Source: Salmonella enterica subsp. houtenae serovar Houten (lineage in GTDB: Bacteria > Pseudomonadota > Gammaproteobacteria > Enterobacterales > Enterobacteriaceae). From it: a stretch of 64,000 nt of DNA. The notes beneath the pieces were generated by a model. That model had not been told where the DNA came from. It did no database searches and saw only the letters and a list, made by a program, of their open reading frames with translations. Shown here in pieces: positions 43,780 through 53,020 of this stretch. How positions within the stretch are numbered: position 1 is the first letter of the stretch; every line of letters begins with the position of its first letter. Position numbers and translations under genes: made by a program. The stretch is from positions 2,790,001 through 2,854,000 of the forward strand of contig LS483478.1 in assembly GCA_900478215.1 (NCBI GenBank), in the 5' to 3' direction.

Positions 43780-44790
43780 TTAGATATGCGTTACGATTTC
43801 TTTAATCAATGGCGGGCCTTTAAAAATAAAGCCGGAATAAATTTGTACCAGTGTTGCGCCTGCCGCTATCTTCTCGCGCGCAGCGATAACTGAGTCAATG
43901 CCGCCGACGCCGATAATAGGTAATTGCCCTTTTAACTCCTGGGATAGACGGCGAATAATTTCTGTGCTTTTTAATTGTAATGGTCGGCCACTTAATCCCC
44001 CCGTTTGCTGGCAATTTTTCATTCCTTGTACCAGAGAACGATCGAGGGTGGTATTTGTCGCAATCACGCCATCAATATTATGTCGAAGCAGGCTATCGGC
44101 AACCTGAACCAATTCTTCTTCACAAAGATCCGGTGCGATCTTTACTGCCACCGGCACATATTTATGGTGGATCGCCTGAAGATCCTTTTGCTTATTTTTA
44201 ATGGCGGTTAATAGATCGTCCAGCGCATCGCCATACTGAAGCGTGCGTAACCCTGGCGTATTCGGCGAAGAAATGTTAATGGCGATATAACCCGCATAAG
44301 CATAGACTTTTTCCATACAAATCAGGTAGTCATCTTTGCCATTTTCGACAGGGGTATCTTTATTTTTACCGATGTTAATTCCCAGAATACCATCAAAATG
44401 GGCCTTTTTAACATTCTCGACCAGGTTATCGACGCCCAGATTATTAAAGCCCATCCGATTGATCAGACCTTCAGCATCCACCAGACGAAAAAGACGCGGC
44501 TTATCGTTACCCGGCTGTGGGCGCGGCGTCACGGTGCCGATTTCCAGGGAACCAAACCCCATCGCGCCTAACGCGTCGATGCACTCCCCGTCTTTATCCA
44601 GACCGGCAGCCAGCCCCAGTGAATTTTTAAAGGTGAGTCCCATGCAGGTGACCGGCTTTGTCGGTACTTTCTGGCGCACCAGCGCTTCCAGCGGCGTACC
44701 GGTAATGCGGCGTAATTGTTGAAATGTAAATTCATGAGCGCGCTCTGGATCGAGCTGGAAAAGGGCTTTACGAACGAAGGGATAGTACAT
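43780..44790 (-). CDS. pyrD: Dihydroorotate dehydrogenase (quinone)
   Basis: 336-residue FMN enzyme at the inner membrane, the fourth step of pyrimidine synthesis, passing electrons to quinone. The amphipathic N-terminus (YYPFVRKALFQLD) of class 2 enzymes is present. FMN-site motifs include GLAAGLDKDGE and NISSPNTPGLR, with the catalytic Ser. The start at 44790 matches E. coli. Confidence 0.98.
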   Translation of the reverse strand: MYYPFVRKALFQLDPERAHEFTFQQLRRITGTPLEALVRQKVPTKPVTCMGLTFKNSLGLAAGLDKDGECIDALGAMGFGSLEIGTVTPRPQPGNDKPRLFRLVDAEGLINRMGFNNLGVDNLVENVKKAHFDGILGINIGKNKDTPVENGKDDYLICMEKVYAYAGYIAINISSPNTPGLRTLQYGDALDDLLTAIKNKQKDLQAIHHKYVPVAVKIAPDLCEEELVQVADSLLRHNIDGVIATNTTLDRSLVQGMKNCQQTGGLSGRPLQLKSTEIIRRLSQELKGQLPIIGVGGIDSVIAAREKIAAGATLVQIYSGFIFKGPPLIKEIVTHI

Positions 44791-44805
44791 GAACTCTCCT
44801 GGATT

Positions 44806-44823
44806 CCCGGTGTGCAAACCGGG
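44806..44823 (-). promoter_or_regulatory. pyrD leader hairpin for pyrimidine control
   Basis: On the minus strand CCCGGTTTGCACACCGGG lies just upstream of the Shine-Dalgarno AGGAGAG. In enterobacteria CTP levels choose the transcription start within this C/G run. CTP-started RNAs form the hairpin that hides the ribosome site, so pyrD is repressed when pyrimidines are plentiful. Confidence 0.8.
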
Positions 44824-44934
44824 GGCGTATTATGGGCGATAACAATGCAAAAGGGAATTGACCTACAGCAATAAATAGCAATCGTTTTCCTTCAGCCTCG
44901 CTTCACGCTTCGCCAGGGAGCGTCATCATCCGGC

Positions 44935-44971
44935 AAAAAAATGCCCGGCAGCGCTAACGCTTGCCGGGCAT
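44935..44971 (-). terminator. pepN terminator
   Basis: On the minus strand ATGCCCGGCAAGCG-TTA-GCGCTGCCGGGCAT followed by TTTTTTGCC, 27 bases beyond the pepN stop. Confidence 0.9.
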
Positions 44972-44997
44972 GTCTTACCTCTTTATAGCGGATATGA

Positions 44998-47610
44998 TCA
45001 GGCTAACGCTTTAGTTATCTTCTCGTACAGATCGCCGGAGAGATTCTCCAGTCCTTTTAACTGCTCCAGCGCCGCACGCATTTTCGCCTGACGCTTATCA
45101 TCGTAACGTTTCAGACGAATCAGCGGTTCAATGAGGCGAGACGCTACCTGCGGGTTACGGCTATTCAGATCGATCAGCATCTCGACCAGGAACTGGTATC
45201 CGCTGCCGTCTTGCGCATGGAACGCCGCCGGGTTGCTGCCGGCAAACGCACCAATCAATGAACGGATGCGGTTCGGGTTGCTCATACTGAAAGAACGGTG
45301 TTTGAGCAGGCCGCGTACGGTTTCCAGTACATTTTCCGCCGGGCTTGTGGATTGCAGGATAAACCATTTATCCATCACCAGGCCGTCCTGATGCCACTTA
45401 TCGTCATACTCCTGCATCAGCATGTCGCGGCACGGCAACTGCGCCGCCACCGCAGCAGACAGGGCCGCCAGCGCATCGGTCATATTATTGGCGTCGCGAT
45501 ACTGTTTGCTGACCAGCGTATTAGCCAGCTCCGTCTCGCCGAATGCCAGGAAGCGCAGACAGGCATTACGTAACGTGCGCTTGCCGATATCGCCGTGATC
45601 AACACGATACGCCTCCAGATGATTAGCGTTATAGATAGCAAGGAACTCATCCGCCAGTTCTGCCGCCAGCGTACGCGTTAGCGCTTCACGAACTTGCGCA
45701 ATGGCGATCGGGTCGATGACCTCAAACAGCTCCGCAATTTCATTGGCCGAAGGCAGCGTTAAAATTTCTGCGGCCAGCGCCGGATCGATTTTCTCATCCA
45801 ACAGTACTGCGCGGAACGCATCAGCGACATGCACCGGAAGCGATAGCGGTTGCCCCTGCTGATGACGCGCCACATTCAGTTTAATGTAAGTGGCCAGCAG
45901 GCTTTGCGCCGCATCCCAACGGGAGAAATCATTGCGCGCATGACGCATCAGGAATGTCAGTTGCTGATCGCTCCATTTATATTCCAGTTTCACCGGCGCT
46001 GAGAACTCGCACAGCAAGGCCGGAACAGGCTGGAAGTAGACATTATCGAAGGTAAATGTCTGCTCCGCCTGCGTGACGTTCAACACAGCATTGACCGGAT
46101 GACCGCCTTTTTGCAACGGAATGACGTTGCCTTCGTTATCGTACAGTTCAATGGCGAACGGAATATGCAGCGGCTGCTTCTCCGCCTGATCCGCCGTCGC
46201 CGGAGTCCGCTGGCTGATGGTCAACGTGTACTGCTCGGTTTCCGGATTATAATCATCTTTTACCGTTACAATCGGCGTACCGGACTGACTGTACCAGCGG
46301 CGGAAATGGGACAAATCGACATTAGAAGCATCTTCCATCGCCTGTACGAAGTCATCACACGTCGCTGCGCTACCGTCATGGCGCTCAAAATAGAGCTGCA
46401 TCCCCTTCTGGAAATTTTCCTCACCCAGCAACGTGTGGATCATGCGAATGACTTCCGCGCCCTTTTCGTAAACGGTGAGGGTATAGAAGTTATTCATTTC
46501 GATAACTTTATCCGGGCGGATAGGATGCGCCATCGGACTGGCGTCTTCCGCGAATTGTAAACCGCGCATGGTACGCACGTTGCTGATGCGGTTTACCGCG
46601 CGTGACCCCAAATCAGAGCTAAACTCCTGATCGCGGAAGACGGTTAACCCCTCTTTCAGGCTCAACTGGAACCAGTCGCGGCAGGTGACGCGGTTGCCGG
46701 TCCAGTTGTGGAAATACTCATGGCCTATCACGCGCTCAATATCGAGATAATCTTTATCCGTCGCGGTATCGGTTCGCGCCAGCACATATTTGGAGTTAAA
46801 GATATTGAGACCTTTATTCTCCATCGCGCCCATATTAAAGAAATCCACCGCGACAATCATATAGATATCGAGGTCATATTCGAGCCCAAAACGCGCTTCA
46901 TCCCATTTCATGGAATTTTTCAGCGAGGTCATTGCCCACGGCGCGCGATCCAGATTGCCGCGATCAACATACAGTTCCAGCGCCACTTCACGCCCGGAAC
47001 GGGTGGTAAAGGTATCGCGCAGAACGTCAAAATCACCGGCCACCAGCGCAAACAGATAACACGGTTTCGGGAACGGATCCTGCCACTGTACCCAGTGACG
47101 GCCATTTTCCAGCTCGCCCTGCGCAACACGGTTGCCATTAGAGAGCAGGAACGGATATTTGCTTTTATCGGCAATAATTTTGGTGGTAAATCGCGCCAGT
47201 ACGTCCGGGCGGTCAAGATACCAGGTGATATGGCGGAAGCCTTCCGCTTCACACTGAGTACAGAGCGCATCGCCGGACTGGTACAATCCTTCCAGCGCCG
47301 TATTCGACGCCGGACCTACCTCGTTGACAATGCGTAACGTAAAACGCTCTGGCAGGTCGCTGATGATAAGCGCGCCCTCTTCTTCTTTATATGCTGTCCA
47401 TGGCGCATCGTTAACGTGAAGAGATACCAGCGTTAAATCTTCCCCATCAAGGCGAAGAGGCGCATCAGGCGCGCCATGACGAACAGCCTGGCTTATGGCG
47501 GTGACCACTGTTTTTTCGGCATTGAGGTCAAAGGTCAAGTCAATATCAGTAATCTGGTAATCCGGCGCGCGATAGTCGTGGCGGTATTTGGCTTGTGGCT
47601 GTTGTGTCAT
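44998..47610 (-). CDS. pepN: Aminopeptidase N
   Basis: 870-residue M1 zinc aminopeptidase, the main general aminopeptidase of enterobacterial cytosol. The exopeptidase motif GAMEN and the zinc site HEYFHNW (about residues 297-303) with a downstream Glu are intact. The start at 47610 (MTQQPQAKYRHDY) is the conserved one. It marks the boundary with the prophage. Confidence 0.98.
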   Translation of the reverse strand: MTQQPQAKYRHDYRAPDYQITDIDLTFDLNAEKTVVTAISQAVRHGAPDAPLRLDGEDLTLVSLHVNDAPWTAYKEEEGALIISDLPERFTLRIVNEVGPASNTALEGLYQSGDALCTQCEAEGFRHITWYLDRPDVLARFTTKIIADKSKYPFLLSNGNRVAQGELENGRHWVQWQDPFPKPCYLFALVAGDFDVLRDTFTTRSGREVALELYVDRGNLDRAPWAMTSLKNSMKWDEARFGLEYDLDIYMIVAVDFFNMGAMENKGLNIFNSKYVLARTDTATDKDYLDIERVIGHEYFHNWTGNRVTCRDWFQLSLKEGLTVFRDQEFSSDLGSRAVNRISNVRTMRGLQFAEDASPMAHPIRPDKVIEMNNFYTLTVYEKGAEVIRMIHTLLGEENFQKGMQLYFERHDGSAATCDDFVQAMEDASNVDLSHFRRWYSQSGTPIVTVKDDYNPETEQYTLTISQRTPATADQAEKQPLHIPFAIELYDNEGNVIPLQKGGHPVNAVLNVTQAEQTFTFDNVYFQPVPALLCEFSAPVKLEYKWSDQQLTFLMRHARNDFSRWDAAQSLLATYIKLNVARHQQGQPLSLPVHVADAFRAVLLDEKIDPALAAEILTLPSANEIAELFEVIDPIAIAQVREALTRTLAAELADEFLAIYNANHLEAYRVDHGDIGKRTLRNACLRFLAFGETELANTLVSKQYRDANNMTDALAALSAAVAAQLPCRDMLMQEYDDKWHQDGLVMDKWFILQSTSPAENVLETVRGLLKHRSFSMSNPNRIRSLIGAFAGSNPAAFHAQDGSGYQFLVEMLIDLNSRNPQVASRLIEPLIRLKRYDDKRQAKMRAALEQLKGLENLSGDLYEKITKALA

Positions 47611-48000
47611 AAAAAACCTTTCGCATCTTTTGTAGAGTGTCGGCTCCAGTCTATTCCTGTTGCGCAAATCGCGCTACGCAGAATGTTCATCTTTTCAGGC
47701 ACAAACGGCCTCTTTGCTACATTTTTATAATATGTACTCATAGTTTTTAAAATCGATAAAGATCGTCCAGGAGCGCTTTAAACAAGGGATGAGCGAGATC
47801 GAGATGAAGCTTGATTAACGAACTTTAACGAACTTCACAGACCACTTTTGCCCCATCCATGCCCCACACATAATTTTAGTCAACGCCAGACCCCATCAGC
47901 CCTGCAGGGAAAATCGATAACAAACACGCCCGCAGTATGTTCCCCAAAATTTAAAAACAAGTGGTTCATGCCTTGACAGACAAAACCGCCAAAGCAAAAA
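47611..48000. other. Junction between pepN and the prophage
   Basis: About 390 bases without a gene, holding the pepN promoter (minus) and probably the prophage attachment site. In Typhimurium Gifsy-2 ends here beside pepN. A TTGACA hexamer at 47973 is a likely -35 element for the downstream SOS gene. The core of the att site cannot be identified without the other junction. Confidence 0.45.
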
Positions 48001-48020
48001 TACTGTATATACAAACAGTT
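48001..48020 (+). promoter_or_regulatory. LexA box of the gtgF-like gene
   Basis: TACTGTATATACAAACAGTT fits CTGT-N8-ACAG, 15 bases before the ATG at 48036. It marks the gene as SOS-controlled. Confidence 0.88.
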
Positions 48021-48035
48021 ATTAGCGAAACACGT

Positions 48036-48242
48036 ATGTTCGTAGAACTGGTTTATGACAAGCGTAATGTTGAAGGACTCGAAGGGGCCAGCGAGATCAT
48101 TCTGGCCGAACTGACGAAGCAGGTGCACCAGATTTTCCCTGATGCCGAAGTGAGGGTGAAGCCGATGCAGGCAAACTGCTTGAATAGTGATGCCAACAAA
48201 AGCGATCACGAAAAGTTGAACAGATGCCTGGTTTCAGATTAA
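48036..48242 (+). CDS. MsgA/DinI-family protein, shortened (gtgF-like)
   Basis: 68-residue protein beginning MFVELVYDKRNVEGL, with HQIFPDAEVRVKPMQAN and DANKSDHEKLNR, matching MsgA and DinI-like prophage proteins of Salmonella (DinI modulates RecA). The usual end (an acidic helix before WLVSE) is missing; the frame instead ends LNRCLVSD. It may be functional or broken. It holds the position of gtgF next to pepN in Gifsy-2. The frame is open upstream to 47961, but the LexA box lies inside that stretch, so ATG 48036 is used. Confidence 0.8.
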   Translation: MFVELVYDKRNVEGLEGASEIILAELTKQVHQIFPDAEVRVKPMQANCLNSDANKSDHEKLNRCLVSD

Positions 48243-48717
48243 ACACATTGATTAGCCATTCTTAACCAGTAGAATCCGCCGCGACTGGCAACCATTCAAT
48301 ATTCGCACTATCGAACGATCGCCAGTTTGCCGCAGGCCGTTCCTGCATACAACGTGGCTGCGGCACCGATCATACCGGGCAGTCGTCAAACCTCCAGGAT
48401 CGCGCATCGTCAACGATGCAGGTGATCGTGAACAAGATATAGTTTTCCACAGTTCGTACAGGATAGGCCTCCTTATTGCTGCCTTCGCAGTGACAGTAAC
48501 TGTCCCTGTGTTTTCACATCCTAACCTACCATGTCCCCGATAAGTTAAGTATATGAGCGTAGAGGAGCTTTTCGACCATGGGCACAACCTCTAAATCTGA
48601 AGGGAGTTCATCAATAGATACAATAATGAACGTTTCTTTAAAGATCTTTGTAGTCAGTCCCTGTTAGGTTGTCGTGACATAAGAATATCGCTTAATTTCG
48701 AATACAGGGAAATGTAA
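48243..48717. other. Region between gtgF-like gene and effector candidate
   Basis: 475 bases without a supported gene. Short open frames exist on both strands but none shows both a good start signal and a familiar sequence. The composition changes to AT-rich toward the right end. Confidence 0.35.
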
Positions 48718-49518
48718 TTGATTATAAATGTTGGACATGTAGCTACAGAAAAATTCGACACAACTGGAGTGAGCGCCTGTAACAACCAACAGAGTACTTC
48801 AGTTGATTTATCCTCCTGTATTATTAATGCTGCTTCAGAATGTACCGTTTTTGTCAGAACAATAATAAAGAAATCGGACAGTTATGATGCTATGCAAATT
48901 GACAGGCTTAAAATTGATACGCAGGAAAAATACGACGCTCTTAATTTACAAAGAGAACATCACAAGAAATTTCTGCAAACTATAAAAGCAAACTCTTTTG
49001 ACAGAGCTATGGCTGAAAGACCAGAAAACCCAATATCTCTGAGTCTAATATATTCTTCCATTGATTCAATAAAATATAACACAGGGAACTGTGCTGATAT
49101 GTCGCTAATTTTAGGTGCGATTATTGCAAAATATATACCACAAAGACTAACCGGAATAGGATTTTCGAAAAATAATGTATTTGATGCCAGAATAAGCACA
49201 TCCCTTATGTATAATAGCGCGTCAGGAGGGAATCATGTGGTCGTTTTTTTGACTTTTACTGATTCAAAAGGAATATCGGAATATATACTTGACCCTTGGC
49301 TGGATGCGCGCATTTTCAAAAAGGAAGAGTCATATGAAATTTATAAAAACAATAGCAGTGAATATATCAATGAAAATCATTGCTTCGAAGCATACGATAA
49401 ATACACTGCTATAATGAATAGCGCAGAATATATAGACGCCATAACAAAGACAATAAATCTTTTATATAGAGTTAATCTTGATGAAATTCAATTAACAAAT
49501 CCATTTAAGTTTATATAA
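48718..49518 (+). CDS. Candidate type III effector with Cys-His-Asp triad
   Basis: 266-residue protein, strongly AT-rich (much lower GC than the phage tail genes), with no signal peptide or membrane helix. The middle region shows TGNCADMSLILGA (Cys125), GGNHVVVFLTF (His173) and EYILDPWLDA (Asp192). This is the order and spacing of the catalytic triad of papain/transglutaminase-like folds used by bacterial effectors that cleave or deamidate host proteins, for instance SseI, SpvD or GtgE. I do not recognise a close homologue. The start is TTG at 48718, after AGGGA. It sits between the gtgF-like gene and sopE, where Gifsy-2 carries the cysteine protease effector gtgE. Function is inferred. Confidence 0.6.
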   Translation: MIINVGHVATEKFDTTGVSACNNQQSTSVDLSSCIINAASECTVFVRTIIKKSDSYDAMQIDRLKIDTQEKYDALNLQREHHKKFLQTIKANSFDRAMAERPENPISLSLIYSSIDSIKYNTGNCADMSLILGAIIAKYIPQRLTGIGFSKNNVFDARISTSLMYNSASGGNHVVVFLTFTDSKGISEYILDPWLDARIFKKEESYEIYKNNSSEYINENHCFEAYDKYTAIMNSAEYIDAITKTINLLYRVNLDEIQLTNPFKFI

Positions 49519-49561
49519 TTAACTCTTATGGCTGATTAAAGGAGTGTTATTTTCCCATGAA

Positions 49562-49799
49562 TGGCATCAAAGGCATGTTACTCGCCGGAAATTTTCTGTA
49601 CAACGTCGAAACGCCAACATCATAAATAATCGCTACCTGCTGTCACGGTACTCCGGCCCTAATGAGGCGCCCGGCTGCGCCCATTGTTCCGTTGTTAGTT
49701 TCGGTCGTCGGCCACCAATTTGCCCCTGCTCCCTTGCCGCTGCCAGCCCGGCGCTGGTACGCTCAACGATCAGCTCACGCTCCATTTCAATGCCAGAAC
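49562..49799 (-). pseudogene. DNA invertase C-terminal remnant
   Basis: The minus strand reads ERELIVERTSAGLAAAREQG, GGRRPKLTTEQWAQ, then a one-base loss, then GRLIRAGVP with a stop codon in place of Arg, then QQVAIIYDVGVSTLYRKFPA. This is the C-terminal domain of Hin/Pin invertases. The catalytic domain is absent. It lies between the effector candidate and sopE, where an invertase of a tail-fibre switch would be expected. Confidence 0.8.
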
Positions 49800-49997
49800 A
49801 GCAAGGCTCCTCCTGAGCGAAAAGGACATTTTTTGAAAGTTTCTGGAAAATAAAAATAGTACTATTTGAGCATTAATCTAATCAGCCGATTTTTTCTAAT
49901 TCATCAATCAGATGGACATAGCATTTGCTATAAAAAATAAAAGTATTCCTGCTATCTATATATAAATGAGTTATGTACATATAAAAGGAGCATTACC

Positions 49998-50720
49998 GTG
50001 ACAAAAATAACTTTATTTCCCCATAACTTTAGAATCCAAAAACAGGAAACCACACCACTAAAAGAAAAATCAACCGAGAAAAATTCTTTAGCAAAAAGTA
50101 TTCTCGCAGTAAAAAATCACTTCATCAAATTAAATTCAAAATTATCGGAACGTTTTATTTCGCATAAGAACACTGAATCTTCTGCAACACACTTTCACCG
50201 AGGAAGCGCATCTGAGGGCCGGGCAGTGTTGACAAATAAAGTCGTTAAAAACTTTATGCTTCAAACGCTCCATGATATAGATATTAGAGGTAGCGCGAGT
50301 AAAGACCCCGCATACGCCAGCCAGACCCGTGAAGCTATACTATCGGCAGTTTACAGCAAGTATAAAGATCAGTATTGTAACTTGCTCATCAGCAAAGGAA
50401 TCGACATAGTGCCTTTTCTTAAGGAAATTGGCGAGGCTGCGCAAAATGCAGGTCTGCCCGGAGCAACCAAGAATGACGTTTTTACGCCAAGCGGCGCAGG
50501 AGCCAATCCTTTTATAACTCCGTTGATTACATCAGCATACAGTAAGTATCCACATATGTTTACCAGTCAACATCAGAAGGCATCCTTTAACATCTATGCG
50601 GAGAAGATCATTATGACAGAAGTTGTACCGCTGTTTAATGAGTGTGCTATGCCGACTCCACAGCAATTCCAACAAATACTAGAAAACATTGCTAATAAAT
50701 ATATCCAAAACACTCCCTGA
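49998..50720 (+). CDS. sopE: Type III effector SopE, Rho-GTPase exchange factor
   Basis: 240-residue SPI-1 effector that acts as a guanine nucleotide exchange factor for host Rac1 and Cdc42, causing membrane ruffling and invasion. The N-terminal secretion and chaperone-binding region starts MTKITLFPHNF. The catalytic domain carries the GAGA loop at residues 166-169 (SGAGANPF). Length and sequence match SopE, with some substitutions relative to the version I remember. The gene is AT-rich and lies as an opposite-strand cargo gene beyond the tail-fibre genes. SopE is phage-borne in all known cases. Confidence 0.97.
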   Translation: MTKITLFPHNFRIQKQETTPLKEKSTEKNSLAKSILAVKNHFIKLNSKLSERFISHKNTESSATHFHRGSASEGRAVLTNKVVKNFMLQTLHDIDIRGSASKDPAYASQTREAILSAVYSKYKDQYCNLLISKGIDIVPFLKEIGEAAQNAGLPGATKNDVFTPSGAGANPFITPLITSAYSKYPHMFTSQHQKASFNIYAEKIIMTEVVPLFNECAMPTPQQFQQILENIANKYIQNTP

Positions 50721-50865
50721 ACACAGAAACACCAAAAAATATGCGAGCCTCTTCCTGATTAATATGAACCAATAGTATCCATAATTTTTCCCAGGAACTA
50801 ACTCTGGAGCTAAACCGTCATTTACCAGTGCTAAAATTATACACTCAACCATCAAAATAATAGCC

Positions 50866-50894
50866 ATTGCTGCTATATAACATATAGCAGCAAT
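50866..50894. terminator. AT-rich inverted repeat between sopE and the tail genes
   Basis: ATTGCTGCTATAT and ATATAGCAGCAAT arms with a three-base loop, between the convergent sopE and tail-fibre assembly genes. Probably a transcription barrier for both. Confidence 0.55.
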
Positions 50895-50915
50895 CTCTAC
50901 TACATAGCTATATTT

Positions 50916-51491
50916 TTATAACTGAGATGGTTTCTCCGGCCAGTCAGGATTTAAGGTATCCACCCGGTTTACCAGCACCCTGTATTTTTTCCATTCGTCG
51001 AGCTGCGCTTTCTCATCATCTGTTGCGAGTCCAAGATCAACCGCATCCTGAAGCGGCGCGATTTTTTCAGATGCCATTTGCAGGAGCCTGCTTTTGGTTT
51101 CTTCCGCCTGACGAAGCTGCGCTGCTTTTTCAGCCGCTTCATCCTTCACCCACGCCTTACCATCCCATTTCTGGTATTCACCGTCTGGTGAAACTGATGT
51201 GACGTTTTCGGGCAACGGGCCGAGTTCGGAGATATAAACCTGATTGCCGGTTGTTGTGTCGTAAACCGTCTCGCCGCGGTGATCCTCCTGCAGACTCCAT
51301 GTTTGGGTTTCAGCGTCAAATACAGCAATATGACTGGAGGGAATATCAGGAGGGGCGATATCAGTACAGTTTGCCGGTAATCCAGTGTGCGGCGGGATAT
51401 ATGCATCACCTGCGCCAATAAATTCGTTTGTATCTGAACGAAGATTAAAAATTTTAATTGTCTGCGCCTGTTCGCTCATTTTAAAAGTCAT
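50916..51491 (-). CDS. Tail-fibre assembly protein (Tfa)
   Basis: 191-residue Tfa-family chaperone needed to fold and attach the tail fibre. Residues IKIFNLRSDTNEFIGAGDAY and YQKWDGKAWV are typical. ATG overlaps the fibre stop (TAATG), so translation is coupled. A decayed copy is at 16196-16609. Confidence 0.9.
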   Translation of the reverse strand: MTFKMSEQAQTIKIFNLRSDTNEFIGAGDAYIPPHTGLPANCTDIAPPDIPSSHIAVFDAETQTWSLQEDHRGETVYDTTTGNQVYISELGPLPENVTSVSPDGEYQKWDGKAWVKDEAAEKAAQLRQAEETKSRLLQMASEKIAPLQDAVDLGLATDDEKAQLDEWKKYRVLVNRVDTLNPDWPEKPSQL

Positions 51492-53020
51492 TATGCCAGC
51501 CTCACTATGTAGTTAAATGCAATATTTTTAACCGTGGTTTCCGCATTACCGTCTGCGTCCACAATAACGACGTGTCCGTGTGGACCGATATACATGGTGT
51601 GCTCATGTCCTCCGATATAAACTGTATGTGCATGGTCGCCAGCGGCCTGTGTCCATGCACCACCTCCAGGCTGAAATGAGGTGTGATTGGAATCTCCCCA
51701 GTATGAATTGATATAACCGCCGAATTGGTGAGTATGATTGCCCGTGGTATTGGTCGATTTCGTGCCGTAATCAAAGGATGAGGTAGATTTTGTCCCTAAG
51801 TCAGTATCCTGCGCCCGCGCGGTGTGCGAGTGCGATTTATTGCCATCCAGCTCCTGAGAGAGCACAGCGCGCCCGCTCGCGGGCTTGCCTTTGATTGTCC
51901 AGCCTCGCATGTCAGGGATGACACCGGACGGATACGCTACAGCCAGTAACGGGTAAGCAGATTTATCAAATGTTTGCCCCTGCATCAGGGCGTAACCGGC
52001 CGGAGTAGCATCAGACGGCCATGCAATCGCCGCCCCTACTGGATGCGAATCCGGAGGTGGCATCAGGCTGTTATACAGCGTATATGTCTGACCGTTCGTA
52101 GAGCTGGCAGGCTTTGTTTCTGAATATTCAGGTGTACTGTACAGCGTGACATTTGCATTACTGGTGTAATCATATTGCGCAATTAACCAGTACGCATACT
52201 GGCCGATATTAATATAAATATCGTAAGTGTCTCCTGATGTGTTAATCCATGCGACCTCGTTAGCCGTGGCAGGCGAACGTCTCCACAATGTGGCGGTTAT
52301 TCCAACAGGTGAACCATTACCGGCACGCAATACCAGTTCACTGATTGCCCCTTGTTCAAATGATCCAACGTTATACCCCGAGCTTCCGTAAAGCTTAATT
52401 ATCGCTGTTGAAGTGGACTGCGGCATTACAACCGTGGCGATTTTGAACCAGCCTGATTCACCAAGTGTAATGGTAGTCGACGTTACCGCGCCGATAGTTC
52501 TCGCAAATTGTTTTTTGTCCGGAATATCGCCGCCATTCTGCGATTTTTGCAGGGCGCCCGCAGCTTGCTTTGCCGTTTCTCCTAAACCGAGGTATGTGAG
52601 AATATCCGCAATACTGGCTTTTCCGATGATGTCGCGCCCAACAGAAGTAAGATCTGTCTGTCCGGCGGTATCATTCCCCGTGAAATACGGGAGTTTATCT
52701 GCACCGGTAGCCAGACCAGCGAGCGCCGTCAGCGTGGCATCAAGAGTCTGAAAATCCTTACCGAACGCAGCGGACATCTTAGCGATAAAGCCGCTCAGGT
52801 CACCATCATCGAGTACATCCTGTCCGCTCTTGCTGGCTGTGTACTGTGCCAGTGCTGCAGCGATGAAGCTCGCCTGACGCAGCGCTTTATTTACCTGTGC
52901 GCTTGATGCCTTTCCCGCAGTAAAACCAGACAGGAGCGCCGGCAGCGCTTCCCAGTCAGGCTGTGATGTAACATTAGCACCCTTACCCGTCGCAAACGGT
53001 TTAAAATCATTTTTAGCCAT
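51491..53020 (-). CDS. Phage tail fibre protein
   Basis: 509-residue receptor-binding fibre. The N-terminus MAKNDFKPFATGKGANVTSQ is the baseplate-attachment region of this phage family. The C-terminus has a PDMRGWTIKGKP segment and a His-rich stretch (NHTHQFGG, DHAHTVYIGGHEHTMY) of the collar/tail-fibre type that binds metal. ATG 53020 overlaps the previous stop (TGATG). Decayed counterpart at 16609-16843. Confidence 0.9.
   Translation of the reverse strand: MAKNDFKPFATGKGANVTSQPDWEALPALLSGFTAGKASSAQVNKALRQASFIAAALAQYTASKSGQDVLDDGDLSGFIAKMSAAFGKDFQTLDATLTALAGLATGADKLPYFTGNDTAGQTDLTSVGRDIIGKASIADILTYLGLGETAKQAAGALQKSQNGGDIPDKKQFARTIGAVTSTTITLGESGWFKIATVVMPQSTSTAIIKLYGSSGYNVGSFEQGAISELVLRAGNGSPVGITATLWRRSPATANEVAWINTSGDTYDIYINIGQYAYWLIAQYDYTSNANVTLYSTPEYSETKPASSTNGQTYTLYNSLMPPPDSHPVGAAIAWPSDATPAGYALMQGQTFDKSAYPLLAVAYPSGVIPDMRGWTIKGKPASGRAVLSQELDGNKSHSHTARAQDTDLGTKSTSSFDYGTKSTNTTGNHTHQFGGYINSYWGDSNHTSFQPGGGAWTQAAGDHAHTVYIGGHEHTMYIGPHGHVVIVDADGNAETTVKNIAFNYIVRLA

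Noticed and set aside
48252..48587. 111-codon minus-strand frame between gtgF-like and the effector
   Set aside because: No start signal, unnatural composition rich in Arg and Cys, and no resemblance to a known protein.
50866..50894. Inverted repeat as an invertase crossover (hix/gix-like) site
   Set aside because: It lacks the 26-base dyad consensus and no partner site in opposite orientation was found across the tail-fibre genes, so it is treated as a transcription barrier.
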